Shown here piece by piece: positions 33,708 to 42,184 of a DNA stretch of 43,060 nt. Below the pieces are notes generated by a model. It had not been told where the DNA came from. It worked only from the letters and a program-made list of their open reading frames with translations, and searched no databases. The DNA is from Candidatus Avoscillospira avicola (GTDB lineage: Bacteria; Bacillota; Clostridia; Oscillospirales; Oscillospiraceae), in NCBI GenBank assembly GCA_018712245.1, contig DVHE01000060.1, positions 1 through 43,060 of the forward strand. Direction: 5' to 3'. Positions within the stretch are counted from its first letter, which is position 1. Each line of letters begins with the position of its first letter. A program made the position numbers and the translations under genes.

Positions 33708-33722
33708 CGAAGCCATAAACTC

Positions 33723-33757
33723 GCCCCGGAGCCCTGAACACAAAAGGACTCCGGGGC
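33723..33757 (+). terminator. Hairpin closing the glycan operon
   Basis: GCCCCGGAG (33723-33731) pairs with CTCCGGGGC (33749-33757). No strong T-run follows (ATTTGCG), so it may be a weak or Rho-assisted terminator. It lies 15 nt after the GH101 stop. Confidence 0.55.
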
Positions 33758-33796
33758 ATTTGCGACCAAGACGAACACAGGATTCCCGTCTGCCGC

Positions 33797-33826
33797 GTCA
33801 TAACCGCCCGGGGGCGGCCATACACT
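33797..33826 (+). promoter_or_regulatory. Sigma-E type promoter of spoIIID
   Basis: GTCATAA (33797-33803) and CATACACT (33819-33826) match the sporulation sigma-E consensus, with the usual spacing. The spacer is palindromic (CCGCCCGGGGGCGG). Start near 33834, 23 nt before the ATG. spoIIID is a known sigma-E gene in the mother cell. A near copy stands at 11323-11355. Confidence 0.72.
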
Positions 33827-33856
33827 TTCGTAGAACGATGATGGGAAGTGTGTGTG

Positions 33857-34117
33857 ATGCGAGACAACATGGAACAAAGGGCACGGGAACTGGCCGTGTA
33901 CATCATCGAACATCAGACCACCATCCGCGCCGCCGCCAAGCACTTCGGGATCTCCAAGTCCACGGTGCATAAAGACCTCTCAGAGCGGTTGGACAAATGC
34001 AGCCACGCGCTGTATTTGCAGGTGAAGCAGGTACTGGAAGTCAACAAGGCGGAGCGGCACATCCGGGGCGGCATGGCCACCCGGGAGAAATATCGCAGGG
34101 CTTCGTCCGCCAAATGA
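33857..34117 (+). CDS. spoIIID: Stage III sporulation DNA-binding regulator SpoIIID
   Basis: An 86-residue transcription factor of the mother cell during sporulation. The helix-turn-helix IRAAAKHFGISKSTVHKDL (about 25-43) and the C-terminal basic block RHIRGGMATREKYRR match B. subtilis SpoIIID closely. Start at 33857, supported by GGGAAG 8 nt earlier; a GTG three codons upstream is less well placed. It is monocistronic, under a sigma-E type promoter, and ends in a terminator. The gene is a marker for endospore formation, which supports assignment to spore-forming Firmicutes. It marks the end of the accessory glycan locus and the return to core genes. Confidence 0.95.
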   Translation: MRDNMEQRARELAVYIIEHQTTIRAAAKHFGISKSTVHKDLSERLDKCSHALYLQVKQVLEVNKAERHIRGGMATREKYRRASSAK

Positions 34118-34122
34118 TGCCC

Positions 34123-34165
34123 GCCGGGCCGCGTTTCGTTTCGCGACCCGGCAAAATTATTTTTA
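34123..34165 (+). terminator. Intrinsic terminator of spoIIID
   Basis: GCCGGG-CGCG (34123-34134) pairs with CGCG-CCCGGC (34142-34152) with small bulges, followed by AAAATTATTTTT. It directly follows the spoIIID stop. Confidence 0.75.
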
Positions 34166-34215
34166 GAACCAAAAAATAATCATAAGGTTTGTTCAAAATA
34201 TTGACGAAAAACCTG

Positions 34216-34244
34216 TTGCTATTTTTGTTATTTTGACGTATACT
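34216..34244 (+). promoter_or_regulatory. Promoter of serC-serA
   Basis: TTGCTA (34216-34221), 17-nt spacer, TATACT (34239-34244). It leaves an untranslated leader of about 190 nt before serC. That leader holds a CTGTCC/GGACAG stem (34320-34339) and A-rich stretches; no T-box signature or known riboswitch is seen. Confidence 0.7.
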
Positions 34245-34441
34245 GAAAGCACAAAAGCCCGCCTGCGGCCTAGCTGCTTTTTCGCTATTTCGCACGAAAA
34301 ACCGCAAAATCAGCGACACTGTCCTTGAACGACGGACAGCAAGGGCCGCAAAAAAACGCAACTACTCTGGAAAACGACTGTATTCCCTGTAAAAACGAAT
34401 GTATTTTGTAGGAAAACAGAAACGAGGAGGCTTCAGTAACC

Positions 34442-35539
34442 ATGAAATACGGACGAACTTATAACTTCTCCGCCGGCCCTGCCACAATGCCCGAGGCTGT
34501 CCTGGAGGAGATCCGCGATGAGATGATGAACTACCGCGGCTCCGGCATGTGCGTCATGGAAATGTCCCACCGCTCCAAAGTATTCCAGCAGATCGCCGAC
34601 GAGGCGGAGCAAGACCTGAGAGACCTCATGGGTATCCCCGACAACTACAAGGTCCTCTTCATCCAGGGCGGCGCCACGCTGCAATTCTCCATGGTGCCAA
34701 TGAACCTGATGAAAAACGGCCTGGCCTGCTATGTGGAGACCGGCGCCTGGTCCAAGAAGGCCATTGCCGAGGCCAAGCGGGTGGGCCAGGTGAAGGTGGT
34801 GGCCTCCAGCAAGGACAAGAACTATTCCTATGTGCCCGACTGCTCCGACCTGGACATCCCCGACGAGGCCGACTACCTCTACATCTGCGAGAACGAGACC
34901 ATCCACGGCAACACCTTCCACACCCTGCCCAACGCCAAGGGTCATGTCCTGGTGTCGGACCAGAGCTCCATGTTCCTCTCCCGGCCCTGCAACGTCGCGG
35001 ATTACGGCATGATCTACGCCGGCGTCCAGAAGAACGTCGGCCCCGCCGGCATGGTCATCGTCATCATCCGGGAGGACCTCATTCGCGACGGGCTGGATTC
35101 CCTGCCCATTTATATGCAGTATAAGACCCACGCCGACGCCGATTCCATGTACAACACCCCCAACTGCTGGGCCATGTACGTCTGCGGCAAGGTCTTCAAG
35201 TATCTCAAATCCATCGGCGGCCTCGCCGAGATGGAGAAGCTCAACCAGGCCAAGGCGAAGATCCTCTACGACTTCCTGGATCAGTCGAAACTCTTCCACG
35301 GCACCGTCGAGGCCAAGGACCGCAGCCTGATGAACGTCACCTTCGTCACCGGCGACGCGGACCTGGACGCCGCCGCCGTGGCCTACGCCAAGGCCGCGGG
35401 CTTTGAAAACCTCAAGGGCCACCGGTCTGTGGGCGGCCTGCGGGCCTCCATTTACAACGCCATGCCCAAGGAGGGCGTTGAGGCGTTGGTCGACTGCCTG
35501 CGCCGGTTTGAGGCCGAGCAGGCCGGAAAGGAGAAATGA
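34442..35539 (+). CDS. serC: Phosphoserine aminotransferase
   Basis: A 365-residue PLP enzyme converting 3-phosphohydroxypyruvate and glutamate to phosphoserine. N-terminal NFSAGPATMPEAVLEE (about 7-22) and HRS near 42 are the family hallmarks; K197 in GVQKNVGPAG is the PLP-binding lysine. Length is typical. An excellent GAGGAGG site precedes the ATG. serA follows after 3 nt, giving a two-gene serine operon. The glutamate it needs could come from the GDH encoded next door. A phosphoserine phosphatase is not in the window. Confidence 0.96.
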   Translation: MKYGRTYNFSAGPATMPEAVLEEIRDEMMNYRGSGMCVMEMSHRSKVFQQIADEAEQDLRDLMGIPDNYKVLFIQGGATLQFSMVPMNLMKNGLACYVETGAWSKKAIAEAKRVGQVKVVASSKDKNYSYVPDCSDLDIPDEADYLYICENETIHGNTFHTLPNAKGHVLVSDQSSMFLSRPCNVADYGMIYAGVQKNVGPAGMVIVIIREDLIRDGLDSLPIYMQYKTHADADSMYNTPNCWAMYVCGKVFKYLKSIGGLAEMEKLNQAKAKILYDFLDQSKLFHGTVEAKDRSLMNVTFVTGDADLDAAAVAYAKAAGFENLKGHRSVGGLRASIYNAMPKEGVEALVDCLRRFEAEQAGKEK

Positions 35540-35542
35540 GCA

Positions 35543-36451
35543 ATGCGTATTCTCGTTACCGACGGTATGGACAAGACCGCCATGGCGACTCTCCGGGCCG
35601 AGGGCCACGAAGTGGTGGAGCAGTTTTACGAGCCTGACCAGCTGGGCGAAGCCCTGCGGGACTTTGACGTGGCCGTGGTCCGCTCCAAGACCAAGGTCCG
35701 GGCCAACCACATCGACGCGGCCAAGGGCAGCCGCCTGAAGCTCATCATCCGCGGCGGCGTTGGCGTGGACAACATCGACGTGGCTTACGCCGAGAAGAGC
35801 GGAATCGCCGTCAAGAACACCCCCAAGGCCTCCTCCCAGTCGGTGGCCGAGCTGGCCATGGGCCATATGTTCGCCTGCGCCCGGTACATCTCCATCGCCG
35901 GCCACTCCATGCGCGAGGGCAAGTGGGAGAAAAAGGCCTACGGCAAGGGCATCGAGCTGTCCGGCAAGACGCTGGGCATCCTGGGCTTCGGCCGCATCGG
36001 CCAGCGGCTGTGCGTCATGGCCAAGGCCATGGGTATGGAGGTCATCGCGTCGGACATTTACCATGTCCCCGGCATCGAGGCCCAGCTGGGCATGACGTAT
36101 GTGGAAGAGGACGAACTCTTCGCCCGGGCTGACTTCATCAGCCTCCACACCCCGGCGGTGGACGGCAAGCCCCTGATCAACGCCGAAACCATCGCCAAGA
36201 TGAAGGACGGCGCCGTCCTCATCAACACCTCCCGGGGCAACAACGTCGATGAAGACGCCCTGCTGGAGGCCCTCAACAGCGGCAAGCTCCGGGCCGCCGG
36301 CCTGGACGTCTACAGCCAGGAGCCGCCCCAGAACGCCGCGCTCTACAGCCACCCCAACGTCTCCTGCACGCCCCACATCGGCGCCGCCACTGTGGAGGCC
36401 CAGAAGCGCATCGGCCTGGAGATCGTGGACATCATCCGCGCCATGGGCTGA
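35543..36451 (+). CDS. serA: D-3-phosphoglycerate dehydrogenase, short form
   Basis: A 302-residue D-2-hydroxyacid dehydrogenase. The substrate/nucleotide domains show RGGVGVDNID around 70-79, the NAD-binding GFGRIGQRL around 145-155, LINTSRGNNVDE around 226-237 and catalytic His in CTPHIGAAT near 275. There is no C-terminal ACT domain, so this form is probably not serine-inhibited through ACT. Coupling to serC makes 3-phosphoglycerate dehydrogenase the best call; another hydroxyacid dehydrogenase is possible but unlikely. It is closely packed with serC (3 nt gap). Confidence 0.93.
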   Translation: MRILVTDGMDKTAMATLRAEGHEVVEQFYEPDQLGEALRDFDVAVVRSKTKVRANHIDAAKGSRLKLIIRGGVGVDNIDVAYAEKSGIAVKNTPKASSQSVAELAMGHMFACARYISIAGHSMREGKWEKKAYGKGIELSGKTLGILGFGRIGQRLCVMAKAMGMEVIASDIYHVPGIEAQLGMTYVEEDELFARADFISLHTPAVDGKPLINAETIAKMKDGAVLINTSRGNNVDEDALLEALNSGKLRAAGLDVYSQEPPQNAALYSHPNVSCTPHIGAATVEAQKRIGLEIVDIIRAMG

Positions 36452-36537
36452 GTCGGCAAACTGCATAAACAGCGGCGGAACGTCTTGTGAAGGGCGACGG
36501 AGCTAAACTGTTTTACCTCACTTTCTGCATCTGACTA

Positions 36538-36566
36538 TTGTAATTTCCGCCGGTATCCATTATAGT
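36538..36566 (+). promoter_or_regulatory. Sigma-A promoter of gdhA
   Basis: TTGTAA (36538-36543), 17-nt spacer, TATAGT (36561-36566), close to consensus. Predicted start near 36573, about 53 nt before the gdhA ATG. No terminator is clear between serA and this promoter. Confidence 0.8.
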
Positions 36567-36625
36567 AAAGATAGGCAGAGAGACTGCCGTGATTCCATAG
36601 CGTGATACCGCGAGGAGGCATCGAT

Positions 36626-37975
36626 ATGAACGCATATCTGACCAGTGTGATTGACAACGTCAAGAAGAAGTATGCCAACCAGCCAGAGTTTGTCCAGACT
36701 GTGGAAGAGGTGCTGACCAGCGTGGAGCCGGTCATCAACGCCCATCCCGAGTACGAAAAGCTCGACCTTCTGAACCGTATGGTGGAGCCGGAGCGCCAGT
36801 TCACCTTCCGGGTCTGCTGGATGGACGATCAGGGCAACTACCACACCAATACCGGCTACCGCTTCCAGTTCAACGGTGCGCTGGGTCCCTACAAGGGCGG
36901 CCTGCGGTTCCACCCCTCCGTCTATCCCGGCATCATCAAGTTCCTGGGCTTTGAGCAGGTGTTCAAGAACTCCTTGACCGGCCTGCCCATTGGCGGCGGC
37001 AAGGGCGGCTCCGACTTTGACCCCCGCGGCAAGTCCGACGCTGAGATCATGCGCTTCTGCCAGAGCTTTATGAACGCCCTCTACCGCTACATCGGTCCCG
37101 ACATTGACGTGCCCGCCGGCGACATCGGCGTGGGCGGCCGGGAGATCGGCTACCTCTTCGGCCAGTACCGCCGCCTGAAGGGCTCCTTTGAAAACGGCGT
37201 TCTGACCGGCAAGGGCGAGACCTACGGCGGCTCCCTGATCCGGCCCGAGGCCACCGGCTTCGGCGCGGTCTATTATCTGACGGAGGTCCTGAACCACGAG
37301 AACGATCCCATTGCCGGCAAGACCATCGCCATCTCCGGCTTCGGCAACGTGTCCTGGGCCGTGTGCCGCAAGGCCACCGAGCTGGGCGCCAAGGTCGTCA
37401 CCTTGTCCGGCCCCGATGGCTATATCTACGATCCCGACGGCGTCAACACCCAGGAGAAGTTCGACTATATGGTCGAGATGCGCGCCTCCGGCCGCGACAA
37501 GGTGCAGGACTACGCCGACAAGTTCGGCTGCCAGTTCTTCCCCGGCGAGAAGCCCTGGGGCGTCAAGGCAGATGTGATGATGCCCTGCGCCACCCAGAAC
37601 GACGTGACCCTGCCCTGGGCCGAGAAGATGGTGGCCAACGGCCTGAAGTACTATATCGAAGTGGCCAATATGCCCACCACCAACGAGGCGCTCTTCTATC
37701 TGATGAAGCAGCCCGGCATGATCGTCGCCCCCTCCAAGGCCGTCAACGCCGGCGGCGTGGCCGTCTCCGCCCTGGAGATGAGCCAGAACTCTGAGCGCCT
37801 GCACTGGACCGCCGAAGAGGTGGACCAGCAGCTCAAGCACATCATGCACAACATCTATCAGATGTCGGTGGATGCCGCCGCCGAGTACGGCCTGGGCTAT
37901 AACCTGGTGGCCGGCGCCAATATCGCCGGTTTCAAGAAGGTTGCCACCGCCATGGTGGAGCAGGGCGTGTTCTGA
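36626..37975 (+). CDS. gdhA: NADP-type glutamate dehydrogenase
   Basis: A 449-residue hexameric-class glutamate dehydrogenase. Seen are the RVCWMDDQGNYHTNTGYR block, GPYKGGLRFHPSV (about 90-102), the active-site lysine region PIGGGKGGSDFDP (about 122-134), and the C-terminal Rossmann domain with GFGNVSW around 238. The length and the GGGKGGSDFDP form match the small NADP-linked bacterial class, which mainly assimilates ammonia into glutamate. AGGAGG 8 nt before the ATG fixes the start; an alternative GTG 8 codons earlier is less likely. It has its own strong promoter. Confidence 0.96.
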   Translation: MNAYLTSVIDNVKKKYANQPEFVQTVEEVLTSVEPVINAHPEYEKLDLLNRMVEPERQFTFRVCWMDDQGNYHTNTGYRFQFNGALGPYKGGLRFHPSVYPGIIKFLGFEQVFKNSLTGLPIGGGKGGSDFDPRGKSDAEIMRFCQSFMNALYRYIGPDIDVPAGDIGVGGREIGYLFGQYRRLKGSFENGVLTGKGETYGGSLIRPEATGFGAVYYLTEVLNHENDPIAGKTIAISGFGNVSWAVCRKATELGAKVVTLSGPDGYIYDPDGVNTQEKFDYMVEMRASGRDKVQDYADKFGCQFFPGEKPWGVKADVMMPCATQNDVTLPWAEKMVANGLKYYIEVANMPTTNEALFYLMKQPGMIVAPSKAVNAGGVAVSALEMSQNSERLHWTAEEVDQQLKHIMHNIYQMSVDAAAEYGLGYNLVAGANIAGFKKVATAMVEQGVF

Positions 37976-38049
37976 GCTGCGCGCCGCTTCCGTCCGGCCT
38001 TTCCGGTTTGGGGTCTGCTGAGAGCGGCGCCAGCCAATTCGCACAAAAC

Positions 38050-38093
38050 ACACGCCAGGGAGCGCCGCCGCACGGCGGCACGCCCTGGCGTGT
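38050..38093. terminator. Terminator hairpin of gdhA
   Basis: ACACGCCAGGG (38050-38060) pairs perfectly with CCCTGGCGTGT (38083-38093); a GCCGCCG/CGGCGGC inner stem sits in the loop. T residues after it are few (TTCGTTCG). It lies 75 nt past the gdhA stop. Confidence 0.6.
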
Positions 38094-38265
38094 TCGTTCG
38101 GCCGGCGCGGAACGATGATTTTTGCGCGCTGCCGCAGGCGCTTCTGCGGTGCCGGAGATGGAGGAAGGCCGCCTGTGCAGCTTCGATTGAAATGGAATAT
38201 AATTCCGTCCCGGGGGAAAGGGCTGCGGCGCGGGGAAAAACAGTTGGCCTTCCCTGCCCCAGAAC

Positions 38266-38287
38266 TGCGCCGGGGCGCAATTTTTTT
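38266..38287 (+). terminator. Short hairpin plus T-run before uppP
   Basis: TGCGC-CGGG-GCGCA (38266-38279) followed by seven T residues (38281-38287). It sits upstream of the uppP promoter in a gene-free 392-bp gap, about 63 nt after an isolated TATAAT at 38198. It could be a second gdhA terminator or the end of a small transcript. Confidence 0.5.
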
Positions 38288-38293
38288 CTGGTT

Positions 38294-38321
38294 TTACTGG
38301 ATATTTTCCGGCCCATATGAT
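38294..38321 (+). promoter_or_regulatory. Promoter of uppP
   Basis: TTACTG (38294-38299), 16-nt spacer, TATGAT (38316-38321); an alternative TACTAT overlaps a few bases later. Start lies near 38328, about 40 nt before the ATG. Confidence 0.6.
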
Positions 38322-38367
38322 ACTATAAATTAGTATGTCTATATTTCCGAAACTGGGAGGCTGCCTT

Positions 38368-39201
38368 ATGACGTATATTTCTGCCATATTCCTGGGCCTG
38401 ATCCAAGGCCTGGCGGAGTTTCTGCCCATCTCCAGCTCCGGCCACCTGGCCTTTTTCCAGGAGGTGGTAGCGGTGCTGGACGCCGGGGAAGAGAGTCTGT
38501 TCTTTGACGTGCTGCTCCACCTGGGCACGCTGGTGGCGGTGTTTGTGGCCTATCGGGCGGAGATCAAGTCGCTGATCCTGGAGTTTTTTACCATGGTGGG
38601 CGTCCGTAAGCTGCCCCAGGGCCAAAAGCCCGACCGGCTCAGCCGCAGGATGATTCTCTTCATCATCCTGGGCACGCTGCCGCTCTTCGCGGTTCTGCCG
38701 GTGAAGGACTTTGTGGAGGGACTCTACAGCAACCCCATGTTCATCGGCTGCGCCTTCCTGGGCACCGGCCTGATCCTCTTCCTCTCAGACCGGCTGAGCC
38801 GGGGCAACAAGGACGTGAAAAACGCCTCGATTCTGGATGTGCTGCTGGTGGGCTGCGGCCAGGCTCTGGCCACGGTGCCCGGCATTTCCCGCTCCGGCAC
38901 CACCATTTCCGTTGGACTGGCCCGGGGCTTCAGCCGGGAGTTCGCCGTGAAGTATTCTTTCCTGCTGTCCATCCCGGCAGTGCTGGGCGCCAACATCCTC
39001 TCGCTGATCGACGCCGTTGGCGAGGGCATCGACTGGTCGCGGATGCCCATGTATCTGGCCGGCGTGGCCACCGCCATGATCTCCGGCTACCTAGCCATCC
39101 GTCTTTTGAAGTACATCTCCCGCAAGAGCAGCTTCGGCGGCTTCGCCTACTACTGCTGGGGCATCGGCCTTGTGACTTTGATTCTCTCCCTGGTGAAATA
39201 A
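38368..39201 (+). CDS. uppP: Undecaprenyl-diphosphatase UppP (BacA family)
   Basis: A 277-residue polytopic membrane enzyme that dephosphorylates undecaprenyl pyrophosphate, recycling the lipid carrier for peptidoglycan and other surface polymers. Conserved parts are seen: GLIQGLAEFLPISSSGHL (about 9-26) and PGISRSGTTI (about 171-180), with about seven or eight hydrophobic segments. GGGAGG 8 nt before the ATG at 38368 sets the start; the frame extends 11 codons upstream without that support. Overproduction gives bacitracin resistance in other bacteria. ftsK follows after 15 nt. Confidence 0.95.
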   Translation: MTYISAIFLGLIQGLAEFLPISSSGHLAFFQEVVAVLDAGEESLFFDVLLHLGTLVAVFVAYRAEIKSLILEFFTMVGVRKLPQGQKPDRLSRRMILFIILGTLPLFAVLPVKDFVEGLYSNPMFIGCAFLGTGLILFLSDRLSRGNKDVKNASILDVLLVGCGQALATVPGISRSGTTISVGLARGFSREFAVKYSFLLSIPAVLGANILSLIDAVGEGIDWSRMPMYLAGVATAMISGYLAIRLLKYISRKSSFGGFAYYCWGIGLVTLILSLVK

Positions 39202-39216
39202 AAGGAGCATTTTTCC

Positions 39217-41868
39217 ATGGCTGAACGAAAGAAAACCACCGGCGGGGGCCGCTCCGCCGGCAAATCCGCCGCGTCCCGGAGCCGTGCCGCCGCCAAATCC
39301 GACCGGCGGCCCATCCGCCGGGAGGTGGGGGCCTTTGTGTGCCTCGGCCTGGCGGCGCTGCTGCTGCTGGGCCTCTTCGGGGTGAAGGCCTTCCTGATCT
39401 CGCCCCTGATGGACCTGGTGCGGGGCCTGGTGGGGGCCGGCATCTATGTGCTGCCGTTCTCCCTCTTGGCGGCGTTTCTGATCCTGCTGTTTCACGACGG
39501 ACGGCCTGTCCGGCTGCGGGTGAGCTGCGCCCTGGGCGTCTCCCTGGGCGTCGGTATCCTGGGCCATCTCTTCGGCGCCGAGGCGGAGATCTCCTGGGGC
39601 TTTCCCATGGTGGTGGAGCTGTGGGAGAGCGGCGTGGAGCAGGCCTCCGGCGGCGTGATCGCCGGATTTTTGGCCATGCTGCTGCGGGACTCCATCAGTC
39701 TCGCCGGCGCCACGGTGCTGGTGGTGATCCTGATGCTGCTGGCGCTGCTCTTCACCTTCCGCCTGACCATCCCCGGCCTGTTCCGGGCCTACCGGGCGCG
39801 GCCCAAGCCGGAGTACGCCCCGCCCCAGCGGGAACACGCCGACCCGGCCCAGACCCTGGTGAACCACGTGGCCGCCCGGCAGCAGCAGAAGGCGGAGCGC
39901 CGCCGCAGCTCCATCGCGGACTTCGACATTCCCCTGGACGACCCGGTGGTGCAGCCGGCCCCCAAGGCCCAGGAGCCGCCGAAGAAGCAGAAGAAGGCCG
40001 ACAAATTCCTCGAGAGCCTGGAGGACCTGGAGCGGCTGGACCAGCCGGAGCAGACCCGCATTCCCGACACGGCCCCGGTGATGGAGACGCCCCTGGTGGT
40101 GCCCAAGGCCAAGACGCCGGAGCCGACCCCCGAGCCGGCCCCTGCGCCGAACCCCGAACCGGTCTCGCCCCCCGAGCCGGTGCAGCCCTCGCCCCAGAAG
40201 GCCAAGTTTGACGCCGCAGCCGCCGCGCTGCCGGAGCTGACGCTCCCCGACGAGGGAAGCCGCAAGGCCAAGAAGGAGGAGACCCGGCTGGAGGCCGCCA
40301 AAATTGCCAGCGAGATCGCCCAGGCCGAGGAGCAGCCGGCGGTCTACGCCTACCCGCCGGCGCGGCTGCTGCAGGAGGCCACCGCCGCGGCGGTGGACGG
40401 CACCGAGGAGATGCAGCTCAACGCCCAGCGCCTCAGCGACACCCTGGTGAGCTTCGGCATCGACGCTCACATCATCAACGTCATCCGCGGCCCCTCGGTG
40501 ACGCGCTACGAGCTGGAGCTGGACCGGGGTGTCAAGCTCTCCAAGCTCACCAACCTCTCCGACGACATCGCCCTGGCGCTGGGCGCCACCGGCGTGCGCA
40601 TTTCCGCCATCCCCGATAAAATCTCCATCGTGGGCATCGAGGTGCCCAACAAGCTGGTCAGCACCGTCCACATCCGGGACGTCATCGACTCGGTGGAGTT
40701 CCACAAGAGCAAGTCCCGCATCTCCTTCGCCGTAGGCAAGGACATCGGCGGCAACTGCATCGTCGGGGACATCGCCAAGCTGCCCCACCTGCTGATCGCC
40801 GGTACCACCGGCTCAGGCAAGTCGGTGTGCATGAACAGCCTCATCATCTCCCTTTTGTACAAGGCCAAGCCCGAGGAGGTCCGCCTGATCATGGTGGACC
40901 CCAAGATGGTGGAGCTGGGCATTTACAACGGCATTCCCCACCTGCTGATCCCCGTGGTGACGGACCCCAAGAAGGCCGCGGGTGCGCTCCAGTGGGCCGT
41001 GACCGAGATGATGAAGCGCTACCGGATGATGGCCGACGCCGGCGTCCGGGACCTCGATTCCTACAATAAGACCTGCGCCGCCATGGAGGACCGGCAGCCG
41101 CTGCCGCAGATCGTGGTGGTCATCGACGAGCTGGCGGACCTGATGCTGGTGGCGGCCAAGGAAGTCGAAGAGGCCATCTGCCGCGTGGCCCAGATGGGCC
41201 GCGCCTCGGGCATCCACCTGGTGATCGCCACCCAGCGTCCCTCGGCGGACGTCATCACCGGCCTGATGAAGGCCAACATCCCTTCGCGCATCGCCTTCGC
41301 CGTGGCCAGCGCCATGGAGTCCCGGATCATCCTGGACACCGCCGGCGCGGAAAAGCTGGTGGGCAAGGGCGATATGCTCTACGCCCCCCTGGGCCAGGGC
41401 AAGCCCCGGCGCGTCCAGGGCTGCTTTATCACCGACGACGAGGTCCAGGCCGTGGTGGAGTTCATCAAGGGCAACGCCGCGGCGGACTATGACGACGCCG
41501 TCATGCAGGAGATCGACCAGAAGGCCAAGGAGAGCGGAAATAAGTCCGGCTCCGGCGGCGCTTCGGCGGCCAGCCTGGACGAGGGCGACAGCGAGGGCGA
41601 CGAGCTCCTGCCCGCCGCCGTGGATGTGATTTTGGAGACGGGCCAGGCCTCGGTGTCCATGCTCCAGCGGCGCTTGAAGCTGGGCTACGCCCGCGCCGCC
41701 CGGATCGTGGACGAGATGGAGGAGAAGGGCATCGTCGGCCCCTTCGAGGGCTCCAAGCCCCGGCAGCTGCTGATTACCAAGGAACAGTGGCAGCAGATGC
41801 AGGGCCTCGCCCCGGAACCTCCGGCGGAAGAAGAGCCCGTCCCCGAAGACCTGCCCTGGGAGGAGTAA
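39217..41868 (+). CDS. ftsK: FtsK/SpoIIIE family DNA translocase
   Basis: An 883-residue ATP-driven DNA pump. A basic N-terminus precedes four to five membrane helices (about 35-185), then a Pro/Glu-rich linker (about 195-365). The alpha domain starts near 380. The motor has Walker A GTTGSGKS with K535 and Walker B VVVIDELADL near 635. The C-terminal gamma domain (about 800-865, VSMLQRRLKLGYARAARIVDEME) binds chromosome polarity sequences. In a spore-former it may serve division, DNA transfer into the forespore, or both; sequence alone does not separate FtsK from SpoIIIE. It is probably co-transcribed with uppP (15-nt gap). Confidence 0.95.
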   Translation: MAERKKTTGGGRSAGKSAASRSRAAAKSDRRPIRREVGAFVCLGLAALLLLGLFGVKAFLISPLMDLVRGLVGAGIYVLPFSLLAAFLILLFHDGRPVRLRVSCALGVSLGVGILGHLFGAEAEISWGFPMVVELWESGVEQASGGVIAGFLAMLLRDSISLAGATVLVVILMLLALLFTFRLTIPGLFRAYRARPKPEYAPPQREHADPAQTLVNHVAARQQQKAERRRSSIADFDIPLDDPVVQPAPKAQEPPKKQKKADKFLESLEDLERLDQPEQTRIPDTAPVMETPLVVPKAKTPEPTPEPAPAPNPEPVSPPEPVQPSPQKAKFDAAAAALPELTLPDEGSRKAKKEETRLEAAKIASEIAQAEEQPAVYAYPPARLLQEATAAAVDGTEEMQLNAQRLSDTLVSFGIDAHIINVIRGPSVTRYELELDRGVKLSKLTNLSDDIALALGATGVRISAIPDKISIVGIEVPNKLVSTVHIRDVIDSVEFHKSKSRISFAVGKDIGGNCIVGDIAKLPHLLIAGTTGSGKSVCMNSLIISLLYKAKPEEVRLIMVDPKMVELGIYNGIPHLLIPVVTDPKKAAGALQWAVTEMMKRYRMMADAGVRDLDSYNKTCAAMEDRQPLPQIVVVIDELADLMLVAAKEVEEAICRVAQMGRASGIHLVIATQRPSADVITGLMKANIPSRIAFAVASAMESRIILDTAGAEKLVGKGDMLYAPLGQGKPRRVQGCFITDDEVQAVVEFIKGNAAADYDDAVMQEIDQKAKESGNKSGSGGASAASLDEGDSEGDELLPAAVDVILETGQASVSMLQRRLKLGYARAARIVDEMEEKGIVGPFEGSKPRQLLITKEQWQQMQGLAPEPPAEEEPVPEDLPWEE

Positions 41869-41914
41869 GATCCCCCGGAGGATACGTCTATAGATACCCG
41901 CTTCCAGCCTTCTC

Positions 41915-41940
41915 GTAGGGGCCGATGCCCATATCGGCCC
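41915..41940 (+). repeat. REP-like hairpin, copy 3
   Basis: GTAGGGGCCGAT...ATCGGCCC; arms 41919-41926 and 41933-41940. The C-to-G changes in the two arms compensate each other compared with copy 2, so pairing is conserved while sequence drifts. Confidence 0.75.
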
Positions 41941-41994
41941 GCTCGCCTCCGTGTGCAACACAGTCCACCGACCGCTGCGGATTTCAACCCTGTT

Positions 41995-42020
41995 GTAGGG
42001 GCGGATTATATATCCGCCCG
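41995..42020 (+). repeat. REP-like hairpin, copy 4
   Basis: GTAGGGGCGGAT, a TATA-rich loop, then ATCCGCCCG. Almost the same as copy 2 at 335-360. Confidence 0.75.
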
Positions 42021-42070
42021 GAACCAGGGTGGATTTCCAGCCAACCTGGCAGACAACGTTCCCCGCCACG

Positions 42071-42093
42071 GACGCGCCATGCGCGCCCCTACG
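42071..42093 (-). repeat. REP-like hairpin, inverted degenerate copy
   Basis: Reads on the minus strand as GTAGGGGCGCGCATGGCGCGTC, the same head with a different but self-complementary stem. Confidence 0.6.
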
Positions 42094-42137
42094 ACGTGTG
42101 CGTTCGGCGAGGGTACATGCGACGCGGCGGTGCGACA

Positions 42138-42163
42138 AGGGCGGATATGAAATCCGCCCCTAC
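42138..42163 (-). repeat. REP-like hairpin, inverted copy
   Basis: Minus strand GTAGGGGCGGATTT...ATCCGCCC; arms 42139-42146 and 42152-42159. It is head-to-head with copy 4, forming a larger palindrome about 170 bp across. Confidence 0.7.
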
Positions 42164-42184
42164 GGACCCGTCTCCGGTTTTTAC

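Noticed and set aside
29526-33743. A 1405-residue open frame on the minus strand opposite the GH101 gene
   Set aside because: It mirrors the codon pattern of the GH101 gene, has no ribosome-binding site or recognisable domain, and is Val/His/Gly/Leu-rich low-complexity sequence typical of antisense shadows in high-GC coding DNA.
34245-34441. Serine T-box leader before serC
   Set aside because: No T-box core (AGGGTGGNACCGCG-like) or specifier loop could be found.
34433-36466. A 677-residue open frame opposite serC-serA
   Set aside because: Antisense shadow spanning two real genes; no start signals and no family resemblance.
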